From: Thiobacillus sp.
Lineage (GTDB): Bacteria > Pseudomonadota > Gammaproteobacteria > Burkholderiales > Thiobacillaceae
DNA: 64,000 nt
Assembly (NCBI GenBank): GCA_030680405.1
Contig: JAUXVT010000049.1
Span: 1-64,000 of the forward strand
Direction: 5' to 3'
Shown here: in pieces, positions 30,144-39,131 of the stretch
How the letters are laid out: the number at the start of each line of letters is the position of its first letter
Position numbering within the stretch: position 1 is the stretch's first letter
The notes under the pieces: generated by a model
Database searches by the model: none
The model's input: the letters and a program-made list of their open reading frames with translations, nothing else
What the model was told of the DNA's origin: nothing
Position numbers and translations under genes: made by a program

Positions 30144-31331
30144 TCATCGCGGCGTCAGCCGCTGTTCGCGCACCCGCACGCCGTCGTCGAGCTGTTTCGC
30201 GCTGTAGACGATGACGCTGTCGCCGGCTTGCAGCCCCGAGACGATCTGCACGTGCTCCACGGTCTGCACCCCGGGCTGCACCGGCTGGAAGCGCGTAAGG
30301 CCTTGCTCGATCTGCCACACACCGATCCTGCCGTTGTGTTGCGCGAGTGCGGCGCGCGGCATCGTCAGCACATCGCGCGCGCCGGGCAGCTGGATCGCAA
30401 CTTCCGCCAGCTCGCCCAGGTACAGCTGTGCGGGCGCGGGATCGAAGGCCACGTTGATGATGCGTTCCTCAGTCAGCGCATCGCTCTGCAGGTCGACCCG
30501 CACCACTTTTCCGGGCAGGGCCGTGCCCGGTGCCGAGCGCAGCACGATATCCGCCGCTTGCCCCACCACAACGCCCTGCGCACGCGCTTGGTCGACGCGG
30601 GCGCGCACCCACAGCCGCGCCGGATCGACCAGCCGCAGTACCGCCTGCCCGGCGACCACGGTGGTGCCGGGCTCGGCTTCGCGTGCGGTCACCACGCCGT
30701 CGATTGGGCTCTGCAACTTAAGGCTGTTGCGCAATTGACCGATGCCTTGCAATTCGGCATCGGCGCGGCCGATCTCGCGCTGCGCCCCGACGGCATTGGC
30801 GCGCGCCGCGGTCAGTGCCGCCGTTGCGGCCGACGCTTCGTGACGGCGGCTGTCGGCCATTTCCTTGGCGACGAAGTTCTGCCGGTAAAGCACCTGGTAA
30901 CGCTCGCTGTTGGCCTGCGCCATCCGCGCGCGGCTGTCCGCCTCGGCCACCTGAGCCTGCGCCGCCAGCGCCGCCTGTCGGGCGCGCGCCGCGGCGCTGG
31001 ACGCTGCCTCGGTACGCTGGCGCAGATCCACCGGGTCGATTTCGGCCAGCAGTTGTCCAGCCTGCACCAGGTCGCCCTGATCAACCAGAACCTGCAGCAC
31101 CCGACCCGCCTGGATCGGCCCCACGGTATAAGCGTGCTGCGCCTCCACCGTGCCGATGCCGTACACATCAGGTCGCAGATCGGCACGCGTGACCGTGGCG
31201 GTCTCCACCCCCACCGGCGCCAGCGGTCCGCGCGTGGCAAGCAGCCAGACGAAGGCGGCGATGAAGCCCACCGCGCCCGCGGTCAGGAGCAGGCTGCGCT
31301 TGCTGATTTTTAAGGCATCGCCGAGTTTCAT
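30144..31331 (-). CDS. HlyD-type membrane fusion protein (DevB-like)
   Basis: A single N-terminal membrane helix (LLLTAGAVGFIAAFVWLLA) is followed by a lipoyl-type domain, an Ala/Arg/Gln-rich coiled coil (about residues 105-190) and a beta-barrel domain. The role is to bridge the inner-membrane exporter to an outer-membrane channel. No TolC gene is in the window. Length is 395 residues. Confidence 0.9.
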   Translation of the reverse strand: MKLGDALKISKRSLLLTAGAVGFIAAFVWLLATRGPLAPVGVETATVTRADLRPDVYGIGTVEAQHAYTVGPIQAGRVLQVLVDQGDLVQAGQLLAEIDPVDLRQRTEAASSAAARARQAALAAQAQVAEADSRARMAQANSERYQVLYRQNFVAKEMADSRRHEASAATAALTAARANAVGAQREIGRADAELQGIGQLRNSLKLQSPIDGVVTAREAEPGTTVVAGQAVLRLVDPARLWVRARVDQARAQGVVVGQAADIVLRSAPGTALPGKVVRVDLQSDALTEERIINVAFDPAPAQLYLGELAEVAIQLPGARDVLTMPRAALAQHNGRIGVWQIEQGLTRFQPVQPGVQTVEHVQIVSGLQAGDSVIVYSAKQLDDGVRVREQRLTPR

Positions 31332-31337
31332 GGCAGA

Positions 31338-31808
31338 TCAGTGCATGGTGTTGAGCGCAGGCGTCTGGATCTGATAGGTGGCGTGGCAAGCCACGCACTT
31401 CTGCAGCGTGGCCGAAAGCTGGTTGAGGCTGTAGCTCACGTCTTTCATGCTGTCGGCATCCAGCGCGATCTGGTCAAAATCGCGATGCACCGAAAACCCT
31501 TGCTGGCGGAATTCCATCGGCAGCTTGGCGCGCAGCTCGGGCGGCACCTCATGCACCATTTTCTGCCCCATGCCGCGCGCGGCTTCCGCGACTGCCGGCA
31601 TGTCCTGCTTGCCGAAGGCGCCGGTCATTTTCTGCACGCCGGCCAGAAACATCCGCATCTCTTCGAGGATCATGGCGCGCTCGCCCGGGGTCAGTTCCAG
31701 CACGGCGCGGCCGTCGTGGCCAGGTGCGTGAGCGTGGGCATCCTGCGCAAGGGCTGCCGTCATGTTCAGGCTCAGTACGGCGGCAAGTAAGGCGTGGCAA
31801 ATTTTCAT
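31338..31808 (-). CDS. Periplasmic monoheme c-type cytochrome-like protein
   Basis: A signal peptide (ALLAAVLSLNMTAALA) and one heme-binding CxxCH (KCVACHATYQI, about residue 138) close to the C-terminus. This C-terminal heme and the helical body resemble cytochrome c' family proteins. The protein is 156 residues. It overlaps tetR by 4 bases and sits 6 bases before the HlyD gene, so it is part of the same operon. Confidence 0.82.
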   Translation of the reverse strand: MKICHALLAAVLSLNMTAALAQDAHAHAPGHDGRAVLELTPGERAMILEEMRMFLAGVQKMTGAFGKQDMPAVAEAARGMGQKMVHEVPPELRAKLPMEFRQQGFSVHRDFDQIALDADSMKDVSYSLNQLSATLQKCVACHATYQIQTPALNTMH

Positions 31809-32437
31809 GGTGTGGCTCCTTGGGAGATGGGTGGGCGAATGGCTTGCAGAAAAACCGGGAAGGTGCGTGCGGCTTCCGCCGCGAGGGTGCGCTGGCCGCG
31901 CAGGATGGAGGTTTGCAGCACCAGCCCTTGAATCATGCCGATGTAGAGGGTGGCGGCGGCATGGGTGTCGAGGTCGGCGCGCGCCAGGCCCTGCGCCTGC
32001 GCGTCTTTCAGCAGGCCGGCGATTTTCGCCTCGTAGCCCAGCATGATTTCGGTCACCAACTGGCGCAGCACGGCGCTGCGGCCGTGCAGGTGCTCGGACA
32101 TCAGCACGCGCGGAATCGCCGGGTGGCCGGCGATGAAGTCGATGTGGGCGAAAAACATGCGCTGCAGCGCGTCCAGCGGGTCATGCCCTTGCGCCGCGGC
32201 GCGGCCCAGCACGGTCATCAGGCGGTCGCGCACCCACTGCATCACCGCCATCCAGATCGCGTCCTTGCTCGGGAAGTGGCGGAACACCGCGCCCTGCGTC
32301 ACCCCCATCGCCTGCGCCATGTCCTGCGTGGTGACATCGTCGACGCCCTGTTTGGCGGCAAGCTCCAGCGTCACGCGGATGATTTCCTCGCGCCGCTCGT
32401 CGGCTCCCAGCCGCTTGCGTGGCGGTTCGTCGGACAT
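31805..32437 (-). CDS. TetR-family repressor
   Basis: An N-terminal helix-turn-helix domain (TTQDMAQAMGVTQGAVFRHFPSK region, about residues 36-58) is followed by a ligand-binding helical domain. The protein is 210 residues. It heads the operon with the exporter and therefore probably represses it in the absence of an unknown ligand. A palindrome lies 19 bases upstream of its start. Confidence 0.9.
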   Translation of the reverse strand: MSDEPPRKRLGADERREEIIRVTLELAAKQGVDDVTTQDMAQAMGVTQGAVFRHFPSKDAIWMAVMQWVRDRLMTVLGRAAAQGHDPLDALQRMFFAHIDFIAGHPAIPRVLMSEHLHGRSAVLRQLVTEIMLGYEAKIAGLLKDAQAQGLARADLDTHAAATLYIGMIQGLVLQTSILRGQRTLAAEAARTFPVFLQAIRPPISQGATP

Positions 32438-32455
32438 GGCTTGGCCCTGATTAGA

Positions 32456-32471
32456 TAGTGATTGATTACTA
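32456..32471. promoter_or_regulatory. Candidate operator of the TetR operon
   Basis: TAGTGATTGATTACTA is an imperfect 16-base palindrome (TAGT...ACTA with AT pairs inside). It lies 19 bases upstream of the tetR ATG, where a TetR protein would block transcription. A sequence-based guess only. Confidence 0.45.
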
Positions 32472-32523
32472 CCTTAACCGGGCAACGGCCAGGCGTCAAC
32501 CTCAACGCCCTGTTCAGGCAGGT

Positions 32524-33861
32524 TCAGATTTCCGGATTATCGAGACAGACCAGCACCGCATCCGCCAACCCGCGCATGTCGTCGGCGCTCGTCACATAGG
32601 GCGGCATGGCATACACCGTGTTGCCGATCGGACGGATGAACACGCCTTGCGCCAGCATCGCCTGGTGGAAGCGGGAAACGAAACCGGGGCTGGCGTCCGC
32701 CACGTCGAACGCCCAGATCATGCCGCGCGAGCGGAAATGATGCACCCGGGTGTGCGCGGCCACTTCCGACAGAATCCTTGTGAATTCGATGGCCCTGACC
32801 CGATTGGCGGCAATCACGTTGTCGTGCTCAAAGATGTCCAGCACCGCCAGCGCCGCCCGGCAGGCGAGTGGGTTGCCGGTGTAGGAATGCGAATGCAGGA
32901 AGCCGCGCGCGGTGGCGGTGCCGTAAAACGCGGCATAGATGTCATCGGTCGTCAGCACGGCCGACAGCGCCAAGTAGCCGCCGGTGATGCCCTTGGACAG
33001 GCAGATGAAATCGGGGCGGACTGGGTTAAAGTCCGATCCCGCAAGGGGGAGCGGGGGCGCCTGTTCGCAGGCGAACATCGTCCCGGTTCGACCAAAGCCG
33101 ACGGCGATTTCGTCGGCGATCAGATGCACCCCATATCGGTTACACAATTCACGCACGCGGGTCAGATACGCCGGGTGATACATCGCCATGCCCGCCGCAC
33201 CCTGCACCAGCGGCTCGACGATGAAAGCAGCAATGGTGGCGGCGTGCTCGGCGAGATGGGCTTCCAGCGCGTCGGCGCAGCGCAGCGCATAGGCCTTGGC
33301 CGATTCCCCCGGCTCGGCGAGCCGCGCATCCGGAGTGGGTACTTGCACCGTGTGCCGCAGCAAAGGCGCGTAGGTGGACTTGAACAAGGGAATATCGGTC
33401 ACCGACAGCGCACCGACAGTTTCACCGTGATAGCCGTTTTTCAGGCTGATGAATCCGTTTTTCTCTGGCCGGCCTGAATTGCGCCAGAAGTGGGCGCTCA
33501 TTTTCAGCGCGATTTCGGTGGCCGAGGCGCCATCGGAACCGTAAAACGCATGACCCAGCCCGGTCAGCTTTGCCAGCCGTTCCGACAGTTCCACCACCGG
33601 GGCGTGGGTGGCGCCGGCCAGCATCACGTGCTCGATTTTGCCGAGCTGGTCGGTGATCGCCGCATTGATACGCGGGTTGCAGTGGCCGAACAGATTGACC
33701 CACCAGCTTGAAATCGCGTCGAGATAGCGCCGACCGTCGGTGTCGATCAGCCACGCCCCCTCGCCGCGAGCAATCGCCAGCGGCGGGGCGGCTTCCAGCT
33801 GCTTCATCTGGGTGCAGGGGTGCCAGACGGCGGCACGGGTACGACTTAAAAGATCATCCAT
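32524..33861 (-). CDS. bioA: BioA, adenosylmethionine-8-amino-7-oxononanoate aminotransferase
   Basis: BioA makes 7,8-diaminopelargonate in biotin synthesis, using SAM as amino donor. The PLP enzyme begins [10 protein letters not shown] and has [35 protein letters not shown] and the Lys site in [17 protein letters not shown] at 33861 gives 445 residues; the longer frame would run into the groE promoter and CIRCE. No other bio gene is nearby. Confidence 0.94.
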   Translation of the reverse strand: MDDLLSRTRAAVWHPCTQMKQLEAAPPLAIARGEGAWLIDTDGRRYLDAISSWWVNLFGHCNPRINAAITDQLGKIEHVMLAGATHAPVVELSERLAKLTGLGHAFYGSDGASATEIALKMSAHFWRNSGRPEKNGFISLKNGYHGETVGALSVTDIPLFKSTYAPLLRHTVQVPTPDARLAEPGESAKAYALRCADALEAHLAEHAATIAAFIVEPLVQGAAGMAMYHPAYLTRVRELCNRYGVHLIADEIAVGFGRTGTMFACEQAPPLPLAGSDFNPVRPDFICLSKGITGGYLALSAVLTTDDIYAAFYGTATARGFLHSHSYTGNPLACRAALAVLDIFEHDNVIAANRVRAIEFTRILSEVAAHTRVHHFRSRGMIWAFDVADASPGFVSRFHQAMLAQGVFIRPIGNTVYAMPPYVTSADDMRGLADAVLVCLDNPEI

Positions 33862-33864
33862 GGG

Positions 33865-33892
33865 CTTGAAATTGTCACAGTACGCCCCTACT
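33865..33892 (+). promoter_or_regulatory. sigma-32-like heat-shock promoter of groES
   Basis: CTTGAAA (33865-33871), a 13-base spacer, then CCCCTACT (33885-33892). This is close to the sigma-32 consensus CTTGAAA-N13/14-CCCCATNT. It begins 3 bases upstream of the divergent bioA ATG and ends one base before the CIRCE element. Confidence 0.7.
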
Positions 33893-33893
33893 A

Positions 33894-33920
33894 TTAGCAC
33901 TCAATGGCGGCGAGTGCTAA
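33894..33920. promoter_or_regulatory. CIRCE operator (HrcA site)
   Basis: TTAGCACTC, nine bases, GAGTGCTAA: a perfect match to the CIRCE consensus. HrcA binding here would repress groESL. It directly follows the heat-shock promoter, so repression and sigma-32 activation would be combined. Confidence 0.95.
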
Positions 33921-33997
33921 CAACATCTTCGCCGCTTTCTTATTTTCGGGCAGCCCAGGCTGCCAGTTATCAACGCTACCGCAATGGAGACTTTGCA

Positions 33998-34288
33998 ATG
34001 AAAATCCGTCCTCTGCACGACCGAGTGATTGTCAAACGCATGGAAGAAGAGCGCAAGACCGCTTCCGGCATCGTGATCCCCGACACCGCGACCGAAAAAC
34101 CTGACCAGGGCGAAATCGTCGCCGTCGGCGCAGGCAAAAAAGACGACCAGGGCAAACTGATTCCGCTCGACGTCAAAGTCGGCGACCGCGTGCTGTTCGG
34201 CAAGTACGCCGGCCAGACCGTCAAGGTCGAAGGCGACGAACTGCTGGTGATGCGCGAAGAAGACATCATGGGCGTGGTTGAGCAGTAA
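33998..34288 (+). CDS. groES: GroES co-chaperonin
   Basis: The 96-residue lid protein of the GroEL chamber. It starts [14 protein letters not shown] and contains the mobile loop region [13 protein letters not shown] and a C-terminal [12 protein letters not shown]. Start at 33998 is fixed by a GGAGA ribosome site and family length. It is followed after 64 bases by groEL. Confidence 0.97.
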   Translation: MKIRPLHDRVIVKRMEEERKTASGIVIPDTATEKPDQGEIVAVGAGKKDDQGKLIPLDVKVGDRVLFGKYAGQTVKVEGDELLVMREEDIMGVVEQ

Positions 34289-34349
34289 TCGCTTCACAGT
34301 AAGCAAGCGCTCACAACACGATCCCAACCGAATTCAAATCTAGGAGTAA

Positions 34350-36005
<1,656 letters not shown>

Positions 36006-36031
36006 AGCTCAGCTGTTCAGGCAGTCCCAAG

Positions 36032-36055
36032 GCCCCGCTTCGGCGGGGCTTTTTT
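36032..36055 (+). terminator. Rho-independent terminator of groESL
   Basis: A GCCCCGC-TTCG-GCGGGGC hairpin is followed by six T residues. The UUCG tetraloop makes it very stable. Confidence 0.93.
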
Positions 36056-36103
36056 ATGCGCGCTTCCGCTATCATCAGACCTGAATTCCGAGGAGGTTTT
36101 GTC

Positions 36104-36181
36104 ATGCAATGCGCCACCCGTGAACCCACTCGCCCCGACCGACCGCGCCATACACCGAAGGGCCCCGAGGGGATCGCATGA
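36104..36181 (+). CDS. 25-residue leader ORF upstream of the cNMP/CBS/DUF294 gene
   Basis: A perfect ribosome site GAGGAGG at 36090-36096 precedes an ATG at 36104. The ORF encodes MQCATREPTRPDRPRH and nine further residues and ends in TGA at 36179-36181, overlapping the ATG of the next gene (ATGA). The peptide is Pro/Arg-rich with no hydrophobic part. The ribosome site is stronger than the one before the large gene, so translational coupling is the likely role. Confidence 0.5.
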   Translation: MQCATREPTRPDRPRHTPKGPEGIA

Positions 36182-38067
36182 TTGCCTCGCTCCCGCTCGC
36201 CAACAGCCTGCACCGCGCAACCATTGAAGCGCTGCGGCGGCAGGCGCCGTTTTCGGCGATGACGGAAGACGCGCTTTTATGGCTGGTGCAGCGCCTGTCG
36301 GTGGCCTATTTCGCACGCGACGCGGTGCTGCTTGAACCAGCCGACACACCACCCGATGCGCTGTTCATCATCAAGCAGGGCACCGTGGCAGGCGCCACCG
36401 CCGAAGGTCACACGGTGCTGCAGCTGGCGACGGGCGAAACGTTTCCGCTGGGTGCGCTACTGGCCGGACGCGGCGCGGCCAACCGCTACGTCGCAGCAAC
36501 GGATACCTTCTGCTACCTGCTGGCGGCCGCCGATTTCCATGCGCTGCTGGCGAAGAGCACCGAGTTCAATGATTTCTGCACGCGCCGCATCGCCAGCCTG
36601 CTGGAAGATTCGCAGCGTGCGGTACAGTCGGAATACGCGCTGGCACTCGACGACGAAAGCCGCTTTGCGCGCCCGCTCGCCAGCCTGATCCGGCGCACGC
36701 CCCTGAGCGTGCTGCCCGATACCCCGCTCGCCGACGCCCTGGCGGCGATGGAGGCCGCGCGGGTGGGGTCGGTGGTGGTCACCGACGAAGCCGGGCAACC
36801 GCTCGGCATTCTCACCCTGAAGGATGTGCTGGCACGCGTGACGCTGGCCGGCGTGCCGCTCGCCACCCCGATTGCCCAGGTGATGACGCCGGATCCGGCG
36901 ACCCTCTCGGCCGATGCGCCGATGGCGGATGCGCTGGTGCTGATGGCGCGCCAGGGCATCCATCACATCCCGCTGGTCAGAGAGGGGCGGCTGGCCGGGG
37001 TGGTGTCGGAAAAGGACGTGTTCGCCCTGCGCCGCCTGTCGGTGGAAGGCATCACCTCAACCATTGCACGCAGCGAAGACCCCGGCCGCCTGCCCGCGCT
37101 GGCACACGATATCGGCGATCTGGTGCACAGCCTGCTGGCGCAGGGGATGGATGCGGAAAACCTCACCACGATCATTTCCAGCCTGAATGACCGCCTCACC
37201 GAGCGCATCATCGCGCTGGAATGCGAGGCCGATGATGCGTTGATCGGGCTGCGCTGGTGCTGGCTGGCGCTTGGCTCGGAAGGCCGCATGGAACAGACGC
37301 TCGCCACCGACCAGGACAACGCACTGATTTTTGCCGCTGCGGACGACAGCCAGCGTGACGCGCTGCTGGCCTTTGCGCTGCGTGTGAACCATCAGCTCGG
37401 TGCCTGCGGGTTTCCGCTGTGCAAGGGCGGCATCATGGCGAGCAATCCGCAGTGGTGCCTGTCGGCGGCCGACTGGCAGCAGCAGTTCACACAATGGATC
37501 GATCACGGCAGTCCCGAAGCCCTGCTCAACGCCAGCATCTTTTTCGACTTTCGCCCGCTCGCCGGCGATGCCGCGCTGGCGCTCGACCTGCGCGCCTGGC
37601 TCAACCGCGCCGCGCAAAAGAATCCGCGCTTCCTGCACCAGATGGCGGGCAACGCCCTGCGCAATCGCCCGCCGTTGGGCGTGGTGCGCGACTTCGTGCT
37701 GTCCGACAGCGATGCCCACCCGCACACGCTCGACCTCAAGCTCAATGGCGCCACGCCCTTTGTCGACGCGGTGCGAATTTTTGCGCTGGCGACCGGCAGC
37801 CCGCAGACCAACACCGCCAAGCGGCTGCGGGCGGCAGCGCACGCGCTGCATATTCCCGATACCGAGTTGGCCGACTGGAACCGCGCGTTCCACTTTCTGC
37901 AGCTATTGCGGCTGCGCCACCAGCACGGGCAGCAGCGCGCCGGCATCGCACCCGACAATTATCTCGATCCCGACACGCTGAATCCGCTCGACCGCCGCAT
38001 CCTGAAAGAAGCGCTGCGCCAGGCGCGCAAGGTGCAGGCGCGGCTGGCGATGGATTACGGGCTGTGA
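36178..38067 (+). CDS. cNMP-binding, CBS and DUF294 nucleotidyltransferase protein
   Basis: An N-terminal cyclic-nucleotide-binding-like domain (about residues 20-145) is followed by paired CBS domains (about 165-290: VVVTDEAGQPLGILTLKDVL and IHHIPLVREGRLAGVVSEKDV). A DUF294 nucleotidyltransferase-like domain (LGSEGRMEQTLATDQDNALI, about 360-380) and its C-terminal domain follow. Proteins of this layout often flank acetate or solute symporters. The start overlaps the leader ORF stop; the stop overlaps the GTG of the next gene. Confidence 0.88.
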   Translation: MIASLPLANSLHRATIEALRRQAPFSAMTEDALLWLVQRLSVAYFARDAVLLEPADTPPDALFIIKQGTVAGATAEGHTVLQLATGETFPLGALLAGRGAANRYVAATDTFCYLLAAADFHALLAKSTEFNDFCTRRIASLLEDSQRAVQSEYALALDDESRFARPLASLIRRTPLSVLPDTPLADALAAMEAARVGSVVVTDEAGQPLGILTLKDVLARVTLAGVPLATPIAQVMTPDPATLSADAPMADALVLMARQGIHHIPLVREGRLAGVVSEKDVFALRRLSVEGITSTIARSEDPGRLPALAHDIGDLVHSLLAQGMDAENLTTIISSLNDRLTERIIALECEADDALIGLRWCWLALGSEGRMEQTLATDQDNALIFAAADDSQRDALLAFALRVNHQLGACGFPLCKGGIMASNPQWCLSAADWQQQFTQWIDHGSPEALLNASIFFDFRPLAGDAALALDLRAWLNRAAQKNPRFLHQMAGNALRNRPPLGVVRDFVLSDSDAHPHTLDLKLNGATPFVDAVRIFALATGSPQTNTAKRLRAAAHALHIPDTELADWNRAFHFLQLLRLRHQHGQQRAGIAPDNYLDPDTLNPLDRRILKEALRQARKVQARLAMDYGL

Positions 38068-38759
38068 TCTGGCCGTTTGCAAAACGCACGCTGCCCGCCC
38101 TGGACGCCGCCAGCAGCGCGCGGCGCACAGCGCTGGCCCGGCAGAAGGTCGACCTCAGGCAGCCGCTTGCCGACATGCGCTGGTGCGTGGTCGATGTGGA
38201 AACCGGCGGGCTGGACGCGCAGCGCGATCCGCTGCTGGCGATCGGCGCGGTGGCGATCGAGCACCAGCGCATCGCACTCGATGCCAGTCTGGAAGTCGGG
38301 CTCACGCAGGCGCAATCGACCGCTGCCGCCAACATCCTGATCCACGGCATCAGCGGCAGCGAACAGCGCGCCGGCCAGGCGCCGCACGAAGCGCTGCTCA
38401 GCTGGCTGGAATTCACCCGGGGCGCGCCCCTGGTCGCTTTTCACGCGGCATTCGACCAGACGGTTTTAGAGCGCGCAGTGCGCGAGCAACTGGGCCTGTC
38501 AATCGCCGCACCGTGGTTCGACGCGGCGGTGGTCGCTCCGCTGCTGTTCCCCGACGCGGCTCCGCACTGCCGTCACCTCGACGACTGGCTGGCGCATTTC
38601 GGCATCGCCGTGTACGCGCGCCACGGCGCGCTGGCCGACGCCTATGCCACGGCTGAACTGTGGCTGGTCCTGCTGCAGTCGGCGCAACGCGAAAACCTCA
38701 CCACCGCGCAGCAACTGCGCGGACTGTTGCGCGCCCGGCGCTGGTTATCAGTACATTAG
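38064..38759 (+). CDS. DEDDh exonuclease, DNA polymerase III epsilon-like
   Basis: The exonuclease motifs are VVDVETGG (Asp-Glu), FHAAFDQ and the late His-Asp pair in HGALADAYATAEL. The protein is 231 residues. It starts with GTG overlapping the upstream TGA (GTGA). Stand-alone epsilon-like proteins encoded beside DUF294 proteins are not the replisome proofreader. Role unknown. Confidence 0.85.
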   Translation: MIWPFAKRTLPALDAASSARRTALARQKVDLRQPLADMRWCVVDVETGGLDAQRDPLLAIGAVAIEHQRIALDASLEVGLTQAQSTAAANILIHGISGSEQRAGQAPHEALLSWLEFTRGAPLVAFHAAFDQTVLERAVREQLGLSIAAPWFDAAVVAPLLFPDAAPHCRHLDDWLAHFGIAVYARHGALADAYATAELWLVLLQSAQRENLTTAQQLRGLLRARRWLSVH

Positions 38760-38760
38760 C

Positions 38761-38782
38761 GCCTACTAATCTGTTAGTAGGC
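38761..38782. other. Perfect 9-bp stem-loop after the exonuclease gene
   Basis: GCCTACTAA-TCTG-TTAGTAGGC, directly after the stop codon. No T tract follows, so it is not a classical terminator; it could protect the mRNA end or act as an operator for the downstream symporter genes. Confidence 0.6.
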
Positions 38783-38866
38783 TGCGAAACAACTCCTTAA
38801 ACTCCGCGCACGCGCAACATCAATCAATAAAGCGCGTTCCCCACTCACGCTCACGGAGGAATTGCC

Positions 38867-39130
38867 ATGCAGTTGTCGGAGAGACATCAGGAGTACTGGC
38901 GCAAGAATCTGCGGATCACCGCGATCCTGCTCGCCATCTGGTTCGTGGCGACTTTTGTCGTCATCTATTTCGCCCCCCAGCTCAATCAAATCGTCATCAT
39001 GGGCTTCCCCTTCGCCTTCTACATGGGCGCTCAGGGATCTCTGATCATCTATGTTCTGATCATCTGGTTCTACGCCCGGCGCATGAACCAGCTGGACCTG
39101 GAATACGGCGTACACGAGGGGGAGGAATAA
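38867..39130 (+). CDS. DUF4212 small subunit of a sodium:solute symporter
   Basis: An 87-residue protein with two membrane helices (ITAILLAIWFVATFVVIYFA and FAFYMGAQGSLIIYVLIIWF). N-terminal motif HQEYWRKNLRI and the C-terminal ARRMNQLDLEYGV match the DUF4212 family, which accompanies VC2705-type symporters. GGAGGA precedes the ATG. One base separates its stop from the symporter gene. Confidence 0.88.
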   Translation: MQLSERHQEYWRKNLRITAILLAIWFVATFVVIYFAPQLNQIVIMGFPFAFYMGAQGSLIIYVLIIWFYARRMNQLDLEYGVHEGEE

Positions 39131-39131
39131 C

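Noticed and set aside
31338..31808. A multiheme electron-transfer cytochrome in the exporter operon.
   Set aside because: Only one CxxCH motif is present, so it is a monoheme protein.
38761..38782. The 9-bp hairpin as a terminator.
   Set aside because: No T tract follows it. It is listed only as a stem-loop.
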